Positions 1-6,915 of a stretch of DNA of 12,457 bases are shown piece after piece (the first letter of the stretch is position 1; every line of letters begins with the position of its first letter). Under the pieces are notes generated by a model. It searched no databases, was not told where the DNA came from, and was given only the letters and a program-made list of their open reading frames with translations. The stretch comes from Planctomycetota bacterium (GTDB taxonomy: Bacteria; Planctomycetota; Planctomycetia; Planctomycetales; Planctomycetaceae), in assembly GCA_023429275.1 (NCBI GenBank), contig JAEYWB010000208.1, positions 1 to 12,457 on the forward strand, given 5' to 3'. The translations under genes and the position numbers were made by a program.

Positions 1-2398
1 GGACCTTCTCTTCGTCCCCTGTCGGCCCGCGGCCCAGCACGCGCTGGTAGAGCCAGCGAGCCCGCTCGGCGGAGTCCGGCGAGCGGCGGACCGCCTGCTC
101 GGCCAGGACGCGGGCTGCCTCGACGAACGTCACGTCGTTCAGCGTCAGCAGCGACTGCAGCGGGGTATTGGTCCGCGACACCTTGACCGTGCAGGTCTGG
201 CGGGACGCATTGTCGAAGAACATCGTCGGCGCGACGATCCGCCTCCAGAAGGTGTAGAGGCTGCGGCGGTAGAGCTTTTCCCCGTGGTCCTGGCTGTAAC
301 GCTTGTTTCCGAAAGTCGCCTCCTCCCACACCCCCTCCGGCTGGTACCCCTTCACCGGCGGCCCGCCGATCACCGGGACCAGGAGCCCGCTCGCGGCGAG
401 GGCCTGGTCACGGATCATCCAGTACGGCATGCGGAACCGGGGGCCCCGGGCGAGAAGCCGGTTCTCCGGGTCGCGCTGGGCGAGGTCTCCCGTCACTCGC
501 GACGACTGCCGATAGGCGGCGCTCGTGACGAGCAGCCGGACCAGCCCCTTGGTGTCCCACCCCGAGGAGACGAACTCCGCGGCGAGCCAGTCGATCAGTT
601 CCGGATGGACCGGCCGTTCCCCCTGAAGCCCGAAGTCCTCCGGAGTCTTCACGAGACCGATACCGAACAGCTGCTGCCAGAACCGGGTGACTGTCACGCG
701 GGCGGTCAGGGGATTGTCAGGCGTCACGAGCCATCGCGCGAGCCCCAGGCGGTTGACCGGCGCCCCTTCCGGCAGTCCGGGAAGCTTCGCCGGGACCGCG
801 CGCGTCACTTCGTCCTGAGGCTGGTTGTAGATCCCCTTGTCGAGCATGAACGTCTTGCGCGGCGCAGCGAGATCCTTCATCACCATGACGCGAGGGATCG
901 AGCCCGAGATGCCGTTGCGGCGATCGATCCGGCTCTTCAGCTCCTTCAGCTTGTCGGCGTACTCTGCATTTGGCTTTCGAAAGTGCTGTTCGAGCTTGTC
1001 GAGCTGGCCGCCATTACGGGACGCGGGCGCGGCTTTCAGGATCCCTTTCAGCTCATCGCTGAGGTCCGCAGCCGCCGCGGAATCCGCGGCGGATCCGGAG
1101 CCTTCACGCGGAAAGAACTCGAGCTCGGTCGCCGCGACCGTCTTGGCTGCTTCTTCGACCGCCGCACCGGCCGCCGCGAGGTCTGCTTTCTGTCGCTCGC
1201 TCGGCAGATCGACGGTGGGCGGAGTCTGCGGATTGCCTCCCCCGCCATCCACGGGCGTCTGGTTGAAGAACGCGAACAGCGAAAAGTAGTCCCGCTTCGA
1301 GAGCGGATCGAACTTGTGGTCGTGGCAGCGGCAGCAGTTGAACGTCAGTCCCAGCCAGACGGTCCCGAGCGTCTCCGTCTGATCGAAGACGTATTCGATC
1401 CGGTTCTCCTCGGCGATCCGTCCCCCTTCGCCGTTGATCATGTGATTGCGGCAGAAGCCGGTCGCGAGCGCCTGCTCGGTCGTCGGCTCCGGCAGCAGGT
1501 CTCCCGCGATCTGCCAGATCGAGAACTCGTCATACGGCTGATTGCCGTTGAACGAGGCGGCGACCCAGTCGCGCCAGGGCCACATCGTCCGCTCCCCGTC
1601 TCCCTGGTAACCGTTCGAATCGGCGTACCGGGCCGCGTCGAGCCAGTCCCACGTCATCCGCTCTCCGTAGTGGGGGGAGGCGAGCATCCTCTCGACGAGC
1701 CGTTCGTAAGCATCTGGCTGCTGATCGGCGACAAACTCCTTCGTCTCCTCCTCGGTGGGTGGCAGCCCCCGGAGATCGAGAGAGAGCCGGCGGATTAACG
1801 TCGGGCGTGGCGCTTCGGGGGCGAAGGACAATCCTTCCCGCTCCAGCCGGTCGAGGAGGAAGGCGTCGACCGGGTTCCGGATCGCGGACGGATTCTTGAG
1901 GCCGGCGGGGACTCGCGGGCGGACCACCTTTTCGTACGCCCAGTGACCACTCCAGGCGGCCCCCTCGTTGATCCAGCGTTTCAGCAGTTCCAGTTCGCGG
2001 GGCGAAATCTTGTTCTGCGCCGAGGGGGGCGGCATGACGACATCCGGATCGGACGACGTGATCCGCCGGATGATCTCGCTCTCATCCGCCTTGAGCGGCA
2101 CGATCGCGCGGGTGCCGTCCCGGTCCTCCTTGGCGGCCCGTTCGTCATCGAGCCGCAGCCCTCCCTCGCGATGTTTTTCGTCCGGGCCATGGCAGCGAAA
2201 GCACCGGTCGGAAAGGACCGGCAGAACCTCGCGCCCGAAGTGAACCGGCGGTGGGGACGGCTCCGCTCCGAACGTGGCCGCCGGGAGCGCGATCAGCGCA
2301 CTGACCGCGAATTGCCACCACAGGAAGCGGGAAAGCTGCAAGGCCATAAGGACGCCGCCGAACGCGAAACGACATCGAAACGAGAGACGTTCATTCAT
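1..2398 (-). CDS. Planctomycete PSCyt1-DUF1549-DUF1553 protein, C-terminus cut by window edge
   Basis: The reading frame is open for about 799 codons and runs off the left edge, so the C-terminus is missing. A hydrophobic signal segment spans about residues 18-44, ending near TFG-AEP, so the protein is exported. A planctomycete cytochrome c-like domain (PSCyt1) follows, with CFRCH at residues 66-70 and a PPP loop near 123-125. Next comes a DUF1549 (PSCyt2) region, about 170-380, with a second heme-type motif CCRCHDHKFDP at 355-365. An Ala/Glu-rich, probably coiled-coil linker covers about 395-500. DUF1553 (PSD1) starts near 540, with 'NRLGLARWL', 'TRFWQQLFG' and 'NTPLQSLLTLND'. The family is abundant in Planctomycetes and often paired with a DUF1501 gene, which would lie beyond the left edge. 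A role in periplasmic polysaccharide metabolism has been suggested for the family, but the biochemical function is not established. The ATG at 2398 gives a long cytoplasmic lead; an internal ATG at 2347 fits the signal peptide better. Neither has a clear ribosome binding site. Confidence 0.85.
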   Translation of the reverse strand, partial: MNERLSFRCRFAFGGVLMALQLSRFLWWQFAVSALIALPAATFGAEPSPPPVHFGREVLPVLSDRCFRCHGPDEKHREGGLRLDDERAAKEDRDGTRAIVPLKADESEIIRRITSSDPDVVMPPPSAQNKISPRELELLKRWINEGAAWSGHWAYEKVVRPRVPAGLKNPSAIRNPVDAFLLDRLEREGLSFAPEAPRPTLIRRLSLDLRGLPPTEEETKEFVADQQPDAYERLVERMLASPHYGERMTWDWLDAARYADSNGYQGDGERTMWPWRDWVAASFNGNQPYDEFSIWQIAGDLLPEPTTEQALATGFCRNHMINGEGGRIAEENRIEYVFDQTETLGTVWLGLTFNCCRCHDHKFDPLSKRDYFSLFAFFNQTPVDGGGGNPQTPPTVDLPSERQKADLAAAGAAVEEAAKTVAATELEFFPREGSGSAADSAAAADLSDELKGILKAAPASRNGGQLDKLEQHFRKPNAEYADKLKELKSRIDRRNGISGSIPRVMVMKDLAAPRKTFMLDKGIYNQPQDEVTRAVPAKLPGLPEGAPVNRLGLARWLVTPDNPLTARVTVTRFWQQLFGIGLVKTPEDFGLQGERPVHPELIDWLAAEFVSSGWDTKGLVRLLVTSAAYRQSSRVTGDLAQRDPENRLLARGPRFRMPYWMIRDQALAASGLLVPVIGGPPVKGYQPEGVWEEATFGNKRYSQDHGEKLYRRSLYTFWRRIVAPTMFFDNASRQTCTVKVSRTNTPLQSLLTLNDVTFVEAARVLAEQAVRRSPDSAERARWLYQRVLGRGPTGDEEKV

Positions 2399-2525
2399 CG
2401 TACGAGATTGATGCGACGCGAGTCATCCGTGACGCGGCAGTCTGTTACGATCATCATTCCGGCGGCATCGCATTCGGGCGCATCACGAACGGCGTCGACC
2501 GCAGGAAAGCAGAAGAAGGCCGGTC
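2399..2525. promoter_or_regulatory. Divergent intergenic region between the DUF1549 gene and hemD
   Basis: This 127-bp gap separates two genes transcribed away from each other, so it must hold promoters for both unless transcription enters from elsewhere. I see no convincing -35/-10 pair or operator. The only clear signal is GAAGG at 2515-2519, six bases before the hemD ATG, a reasonable Shine-Dalgarno sequence. Confidence 0.4.
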
Positions 2526-3344
2526 ATGATTCGAGTTTGCAGTTTCGAGAGCCGCCGCGGCGAGGAGATGAAAAGCCTGATCGAGCGTGCGGGGGGCGAG
2601 GCGATCATCGCCCCGTCGATGAAAGAGGTCCCGCTCGGCGACAACGCCCCCGTGTTCGACTTCGCGAAGCGCCTCCTTGCGGGGGAGTTCGACGTCTTCA
2701 TCTTCCTGACAGGCGTCGGAGCCCGGGCCCTTCTCGAGGCGGCTGGCACCCGGTTCCCGCTCCCGGATCTCGTGGCCGCGATCAACGGCACCCGCGTCAT
2801 CGTTCGCGGCCCGAAGCCGGTCCCGGTCCTGAAAGAGGCCGGAATCCGCATCGACATCCGCGCTCCCGAACCGAACACCTGGCGGGAGATTCTCTCGGCG
2901 ATCGACCTGGCGGGACTCGACGTCGCGGGGAAGCGGATTGCCCTTCAGGAGTACGGAGCTTCGAGCCCGGACCTCGTTACGGCGCTGGAAGGCCGGGGCG
3001 CCGCGGTCGAGAGCGTCACCGTCTACCGCTGGAGCCTCCCCGACGACATCGGCCCCCTGCAGGCCGCGATCGAGAAGACGATCGCGGGAGGTTTCGACGG
3101 CCTCCTCTTCACGAGCGCCCAGCAGGCGCATCATGTCCTTCAGGTCGCCGGGCAGCTCGGTCTGAAGGAGGCCTGGCTCGACGCGGCCCGGCGCTGCATC
3201 ATCGGGAGCATCGGGCCGACCGCGTCCGAGACGCTCGCCCAGATCGGACTCCCCCCGGATCTCGAGCCCGCGCACGGGAAGATGGGCCACCTCGTCCGGC
3301 ACTTCTTCGAGGCGGGGCCGCAGTCGGCCAAGTGGCCGCAGTGA
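2526..3344 (+). CDS. hemD: Uroporphyrinogen-III synthase (HEM4 family)
   Basis: The 272-residue product matches the length and two-lobed plan of HEM4 proteins. Lobe one starts with 'VCSFESRRGEEM' and has 'FIFLTGVGARALLE' near residues 58-71. Lobe two has 'GKRIALQEYG' near 135-144, 'FDGLLFTSAQQAHHVL' near 190-205 and 'IIGSIGPTASETL' near 225-237; the last two are the usual HEM4 landmarks (FTS box and IG-x-T box). The family enzyme is cytoplasmic and closes hydroxymethylbilane with inversion of ring D to give uroporphyrinogen III, the precursor of heme. The ATG has GAAGG six bases upstream. The gene is on the opposite strand from the oxidase block and ends 22 bp from its last gene, so the two are convergent. 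HEM4 sequences diverge strongly, and some family members are regulators rather than enzymes, so the activity is likely but not certain. No extra DNA-binding domain is present. Confidence 0.8.
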   Translation: MIRVCSFESRRGEEMKSLIERAGGEAIIAPSMKEVPLGDNAPVFDFAKRLLAGEFDVFIFLTGVGARALLEAAGTRFPLPDLVAAINGTRVIVRGPKPVPVLKEAGIRIDIRAPEPNTWREILSAIDLAGLDVAGKRIALQEYGASSPDLVTALEGRGAAVESVTVYRWSLPDDIGPLQAAIEKTIAGGFDGLLFTSAQQAHHVLQVAGQLGLKEAWLDAARRCIIGSIGPTASETLAQIGLPPDLEPAHGKMGHLVRHFFEAGPQSAKWPQ

Positions 3345-3353
3345 GGCAGGATT

Positions 3354-3363
3354 CCAGGCCTGG
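3354..3363. terminator. Short palindrome in the convergent gap, possible bidirectional stop signal
   Basis: CCAGGCCTGG is a perfect 10-bp palindrome in the 22-bp gap between the convergent hemD and ABC ATPase genes. It has no loop and no T-tract on either side, so it is at best a weak candidate for a transcription end signal. Confidence 0.2.
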
Positions 3364-3366
3364 GGA

Positions 3367-4326
3367 CTATCGCCGCCGCTGAGGGACCGGGGGGGCTTCC
3401 CCCTCGAAGCGCCGTCCCGTCAGCTTCACGAACACATCCTCGAGCGTCGGCTTCCCCAGGGTGATCGACCGGATCGACCCGGGAAACGCCAGGACGACGT
3501 CCCTCAAAAGCTCTGCGCCCCGCGGATGCTCGATGCGGAGCGTATGCCCCAGCTGCTGCGGCTCGACGCCGAACCGCTCGGCGATCTGCCGGGCGAGAGC
3601 ATCACCGTCGTCGTCCGCTCCGAGTGGGATCGTCAGGCAGTCTCCCCCGACGGTCGCCCGCAGTTCGTCCGGCGCTCCGAGCGCGACGAGACGCCCCTTG
3701 TCGAGGATCCCGAGCCGGTCACAGCGTTCCGCTTCTTCCATCAGATGGGTCGTGACGAGAATCGTCGTCCCGGAGCCGCGGAGCTCGCGGAAGAGCGCCC
3801 ACATGTCGAGCCGGGCCCCGACATCGAGCCCGGTACTCGGCTCGTCGAGGATCAGCATCCGCGGCGAATGCAGCAGCGACTTCGCGATCTCGACACGTCG
3901 CTTGAGCCCGCCTGAAAGCGTCTCGGCCCGGTCCCGCAACCGGTCCGACAGCGTGAGCTGACGGCAGACCGTCTCGATCCGTCCGCGGAGGGCCTCTCCG
4001 GTGAGGCCATACAGCCGCCCCTGGTGGATGAGGTTCTCGCCGACGGAGAGCTTGGGATCGAGGCTTGGGGACTGGAACGTGACCCCGATCATCCAGCGGA
4101 CCGCGTCCGCCTCCCGCACCAGGTCGCGGCCGAAGAGGGAGACGCTTCCCGTGCGCAGCGGCAGGATGGTGCAGAGGAGCCGGAAGAGAGTCGTCTTCCC
4201 TCCGCCGTTGGGGCCGAGGAGGCCGAAGATCTCTCCCGCACTCACATCAAACGAGACGTCGTCGAGCGCGAGCCGCTCTCCGTAGCGGTGCGAGACCTGC
4301 TCAATCCGGGCGGCGACTTCGCTCAT
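3367..4326 (-). CDS. ABC transporter ATP-binding protein (ABC-2/DrrA/NatA-like ATPase)
   Basis: This 319-residue protein is a complete soluble ABC ATPase. Walker A is GPNGGGKT at residues 38-45, with glycine where alanine is more usual. The Q-loop glutamine is Q85, the signature is LSGGLKRR at 137-144, Walker B is LILDEP at 158-163 with catalytic Glu162, the D-loop is STGLD and the H-loop is His194 in TTHLMEEAE. A C-terminal extension of about 90 residues is typical of the DrrA/NatA/CcmA-like class, which energises ABC-2 permeases. It is the last gene of the minus-strand block, 60 bp after coxD, and convergent with hemD. No permease gene is next to it, so its membrane partner must be elsewhere. 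ABC ATPases do occur near oxidase clusters, but the substrate cannot be read from the sequence. A role in oxidase assembly or in transport of cofactor or copper is only a guess. Confidence 0.88.
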   Translation of the reverse strand: MSEVAARIEQVSHRYGERLALDDVSFDVSAGEIFGLLGPNGGGKTTLFRLLCTILPLRTGSVSLFGRDLVREADAVRWMIGVTFQSPSLDPKLSVGENLIHQGRLYGLTGEALRGRIETVCRQLTLSDRLRDRAETLSGGLKRRVEIAKSLLHSPRMLILDEPSTGLDVGARLDMWALFRELRGSGTTILVTTHLMEEAERCDRLGILDKGRLVALGAPDELRATVGGDCLTIPLGADDDGDALARQIAERFGVEPQQLGHTLRIEHPRGAELLRDVVLAFPGSIRSITLGKPTLEDVFVKLTGRRFEGEAPPVPQRRR

Positions 4327-4386
4327 TCGGAACGTCCCTCTCGCCGGAGACCGCTTCAGAAGGCCGCCTGGCCCGGCGGAGGAGAC

Positions 4387-4863
4387 TCAGTGCCCCGGCT
4401 TGTGAGCTTCACCCGGTTCGTGCGGCGCGTCGCTCGGATGCCCCGGATCGCCGTGAGCGCCCGCTTCCGCCTTCTTCTTCTCGTACTCGCGGACCTGCGG
4501 GACGTCGCGAGTGTAGTAGTGCAGACCGACATCAGGCATCAGGGCAACCATCAGCCCGACCGCGAGGATCGCCGTCGGAAGGAGGATCACGAACTTCCAG
4601 CCCTTCTCGAACTTGAGGTGCATGAAGTACGTCATGACGAACGTCGCCTTGGCCGTCGCGACTGCGAGCACCAGGAACGTCACCAGTTTCCCGTTGAGCG
4701 GCACCAGGTCGAAAATGACCGACAGTGCCGTACAGACGAGCAGCGCGACGAAGATCGCGAAGTAGTTGACGTGATGCGAATCATGGGCGTCGCCCGTCGC
4801 ATGATGCGAGCCGTGATGCCCCAACTGAGCGTCGTGCGGGGCGGCGGAGTGAGCGTCCGACAT
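4387..4863 (-). CDS. coxD: Cytochrome c oxidase subunit IV, prokaryotic COX4 type (CtaF)
   Basis: The 158-residue product has three predicted membrane helices at about residues 33-53, 59-82 and 90-110, the layout of the small prokaryotic subunit IV (COX4_pro/caa3 subunit IV). The helix-2 sequence 'AKATFVMTYFMHL' is characteristic: this segment carries an A-K-A-x-x-V-x-x-x-F-M-H-L pattern in the family. The subunit helps stabilise the oxidase core and is not catalytic. It is longer than most relatives because both ends are hydrophilic and rich in histidine: nine His in residues 1-31 (with HH pairs at 16-17, 20-21 and 30-31) and five in 137-158. The start codon is ATG with only a weak GGA upstream. 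It follows coxC by 54 bp, in the usual order coxC then coxD. Confidence 0.88.
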   Translation of the reverse strand: MSDAHSAAPHDAQLGHHGSHHATGDAHDSHHVNYFAIFVALLVCTALSVIFDLVPLNGKLVTFLVLAVATAKATFVMTYFMHLKFEKGWKFVILLPTAILAVGLMVALMPDVGLHYYTRDVPQVREYEKKKAEAGAHGDPGHPSDAPHEPGEAHKPGH

Positions 4864-4917
4864 GGATGTTCCAGTGCGATTCAGTGGAGTCAGTGGCGGG
4901 TCGGGAGGACGCGAAAC

Positions 4918-5868
4918 TCAGTGGCCGCCGAGGGCGCCGGGGACGATGTACAGCAGCGGGAACAGGAAGATCCAGACGAGGTCGACGAAGTGCCAGTACA
5001 GGCCGCTGTTCTCGATCCAGTCGGTCCACCGGTCGTCGATCGTCGTCAGCAGCGGGCGGCTGAAGAGGATCATCCCGACGATGACATGGATCGCGTGGAA
5101 TCCGGTCATCAGAAAGTACAGCGAGGCGAACAGGTTGCCGTACGGAATGATCTTCTGGTCGCGGTACAGCTGTCCTTCGATGTTGAACACGTCCTGCGGC
5201 AGAGCCTTCAGCTTGTCGTCGATGGCCTTCGGCGTGAGCTGGTTGGCGGAATACTGCGTGCGGAGATTCTCCAGTTCCACCCGCAGCTTCTTCCAGCCGG
5301 CGGCGAGCATCGGCGTCACCGCCTTCGGATCCGCCTTGAGGCTGGCCTCGGCGACGGTGTCGAGCTCCTTTTCCTTGACGTAGGCCGGCTTGTCGCCCGG
5401 CACGAGCTTGTCGAGGTGCCGGTTGAGGATCGTCTCGAACTCCCGGATGCGGTTGGCGACATACTGGTTGTCGTTCTCGGCAATCCGTCCCGGGAGAATG
5501 TTGTTCTGGAACTTGCCGGCGTACTCGTACCCCTTGATCCCGAGGAACAGGCAGGCGAGGGCGAAGGTGTAGATCAGGAACTTCCGGGCCTTGGCGAAGT
5601 CCCTCAGCCCCATCGCCTCGTGAGCGATGACGACGAAATAGCTCGAGAGGATCAGCACGAAGGTGTTGATGCCCCCCGCCGCGATGTTGATGTGCGTCAC
5701 GTGCGTATCGGTCGGCCACCCCGGCGAACCGAAGAAGCAGACGATGTACGATCCGATGAACGCCGTGAAGAACATGATCTCGGTGCCGAGGAACAGCCAC
5801 ATCCCGAGCTTCGAGTTCGGGATGGGGATCCCCATCTTCATGGCGGGAGCGGCTTGGGCGTGAGACAT
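4918..5868 (-). CDS. coxC: Cytochrome c oxidase subunit III with a large periplasmic insert (CtaE)
   Basis: From the ATG at 5868 the protein is 316 residues; an in-frame TTG at 5892 would add eight. Residue numbers here count from that TTG. Five membrane helices are visible at about 29-54, 70-93, 104-124, 252-279 and 298-317. They match helices III-VII of classical subunit III, so this is the short form lacking the first two helices. 'FLGTEIMFF' carries the conserved Glu38, and 'FHAIHVIVG' and '[13 protein letters not shown]' are family hallmarks. Between the third and fourth of these helices (about residues 128-250) lies a charged, probably helical insert of about 120 residues where common homologues have a short loop; topology places it in the periplasm. 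Subunit III supports proton uptake and catalytic stability of CoxA. Neither possible start has a Shine-Dalgarno sequence. The upstream gap is filled by an inverted-repeat element that touches the TTG. Orthodox neighbours make the identity firm; the start is uncertain. Confidence 0.93.
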   Translation of the reverse strand: MSHAQAAPAMKMGIPIPNSKLGMWLFLGTEIMFFTAFIGSYIVCFFGSPGWPTDTHVTHINIAAGGINTFVLILSSYFVVIAHEAMGLRDFAKARKFLIYTFALACLFLGIKGYEYAGKFQNNILPGRIAENDNQYVANRIREFETILNRHLDKLVPGDKPAYVKEKELDTVAEASLKADPKAVTPMLAAGWKKLRVELENLRTQYSANQLTPKAIDDKLKALPQDVFNIEGQLYRDQKIIPYGNLFASLYFLMTGFHAIHVIVGMILFSRPLLTTIDDRWTDWIENSGLYWHFVDLVWIFLFPLLYIVPGALGGH

Positions 5869-5881
5869 GGCGTTGTTAGTA

Positions 5882-5968
5882 GCAGGGGACAAGTATCAAG
5901 TATCAAGTCGCAAACGGCGGAGTCCGCAATGGCAACATCTGATACCTGATACCTGCGACTTGATACTT
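5882..5968. repeat. Heptad-repeat inverted element 1, between ctaB and coxC
   Basis: The left side, 5891-5911, is three 7-bp units: AAGTATC, AAGTATC, AAGTCGC. The right side, 5941-5968, is four: GATACCT, GATACCT, GCGACTT, GATACTT. Positions 5898-5912 and 5954-5968 are perfect 15-bp inverted complements around a 41-nt centre, which itself contains the small hairpin GCGGA-G-TCCGC. The left edge is GCAGGGGACAAG (5882-5893), shared with element 2 except for one base. Transcribed as RNA, the element would form a stem between two genes of the same operon. It could be a REP-like repeat, a processing or attenuation site, or a relic of a non-autonomous mobile element. Confidence 0.75.
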
Positions 5969-5985
5969 CCTGGTTGATGGCACAG

Positions 5986-6915
5986 TCAGTGGAGCCGCCA
6001 CAGGTGGTCGACGGTGAGGACCACGAGGACGGACGGGAGATACACGAGGGATGTCTTGAGGAGCCGGCGGGCCGAAGCGACATGCGGATCGCGGGCGAAC
6101 CGGAACGAATCGACGAGGTACCACAGTCCGAGCGTCAGCGCCGTGATCGCATACGGGGTGCCGGCGAGCCCCCACCATCGGAGCAGGAGGCTGCACGGGA
6201 TCAGCACCGCGGCGTATCCGACGGCGATCAGGCCGACCGTCAACGGATGTCCGCCGGCGGGAAGCATCTTGAGGCCGGCGCCCCGGTACTGGTCGTGATA
6301 GATCCAGGCGATCGCCAGGAAATGCGGGAACTGCCAGACGAACAGGAGGATGAACAGCGTCAGGGCGGGCATGTTGAGCGGCGCCCCCGCCGCGGTCCAA
6401 CCGAGCACCGGCGGCATCGCGCCGGGGATCGCTCCGAGCACCGTGCACAGCGGCGAAACCCGCTTGAGCGGCGTATAGACGGCGACATACGCGATCGTCG
6501 TGACGAGAGTCAGCGCCGCAGTCAGGGCATTGACATAGGCCAGGAGGATCGTCGTGCTGAGCAGACTGCAGGCGAGACCATAAGCCCACCCTTCGGCGAG
6601 CGTAATCTGTCCAGTCGGAAGCGGTCGACGGGCGGTCCGCGGCATCCGCGAGTCGGAGTCGACCTCCAGGCACTGGTTGAGGACGCTCGAGGCGACCGCG
6701 CCGAGGCCGACGCCGAAGAGCGCCAGAACGAAGACCGGCCAGTTCCAGGCCCCTTCGCTCGCCAGGGAATAGCCGACGGCGACCGCGACGACCGCCATGA
6801 AGCCGATCCGCAGCTTCGACAGCCGGGCATAAGCGGCGAGCCGCGAGGCATCCGGAAACGGAACCGCCGTCACCGGGGATCTGATGGCTGACGAGGTGGC
6901 AACAGGAGTGCTCAC
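5986..6915 (-). CDS. ctaB: Protoheme IX farnesyltransferase (heme O synthase)
   Basis: This is a 309-residue UbiA-superfamily prenyltransferase. The first Asp-rich site is N80-QCLEV-D86-S-D88, followed by 'SRMPRTARRPLPTG', the diagnostic heme O synthase block. The second cytoplasmic loop carries 'YHDQYRGAGLKMLP' (about 206-219), equivalent to the DxxxD-containing second motif. 'YTPLKRVSPLCTVLGAIPGAMPPVLGW' region and eight to nine hydrophobic helices complete the family pattern. The enzyme attaches a farnesyl chain to heme B to make heme O, the substrate of CtaA. I chose the GTG at 6915 because GGAGGT sits six bases upstream (6921-6926) and the start overlaps the ctaA stop by four bases (GTGA), implying translational coupling. 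The frame is open for 88 more codons upstream, but that extension is antisense-like Arg-rich sequence overlapping ctaA and is not credible. Confidence 0.93.
   Translation of the reverse strand: MSTPVATSSAIRSPVTAVPFPDASRLAAYARLSKLRIGFMAVVAVAVGYSLASEGAWNWPVFVLALFGVGLGAVASSVLNQCLEVDSDSRMPRTARRPLPTGQITLAEGWAYGLACSLLSTTILLAYVNALTAALTLVTTIAYVAVYTPLKRVSPLCTVLGAIPGAMPPVLGWTAAGAPLNMPALTLFILLFVWQFPHFLAIAWIYHDQYRGAGLKMLPAGGHPLTVGLIAVGYAAVLIPCSLLLRWWGLAGTPYAITALTLGLWYLVDSFRFARDPHVASARRLLKTSLVYLPSVLVVLTVDHLWRLH

Noticed and set aside
770..785. Suspected frameshift in the DUF1549/DUF1553 gene
   Set aside because: On re-reading the bases as GGCAGTCCGGGAAGCTTCGC the frame is intact (A-K-L-P-G-L-P); the apparent shift was a copying slip on my side.
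284..1798. A 504-codon plus-strand open frame inside the DUF1549/DUF1553 gene
   Set aside because: The minus strand reads through the same region with clear family motifs; this frame is its shadow.
1943..3382. A plus-strand frame of 479 codons overlapping hemD, and a 282-codon minus frame at 2454-3302
   Set aside because: Both lie over hemD, whose HEM4 motifs are clear, and both have Arg/Pro-rich sequence without domains.
4364..4379. CCGCC/GGCGG 5-bp stem after the coxD stop
   Set aside because: It is short, has no T-tract and is the kind of match expected by chance in GC-rich sequence; not called as a terminator.
4024..5949. A 641-codon plus-strand open frame opposite coxD and coxC
   Set aside because: It covers parts of three genes on the opposite strand, has Glu/Arg/Asp-rich composition and shows no motif or ribosome binding site.
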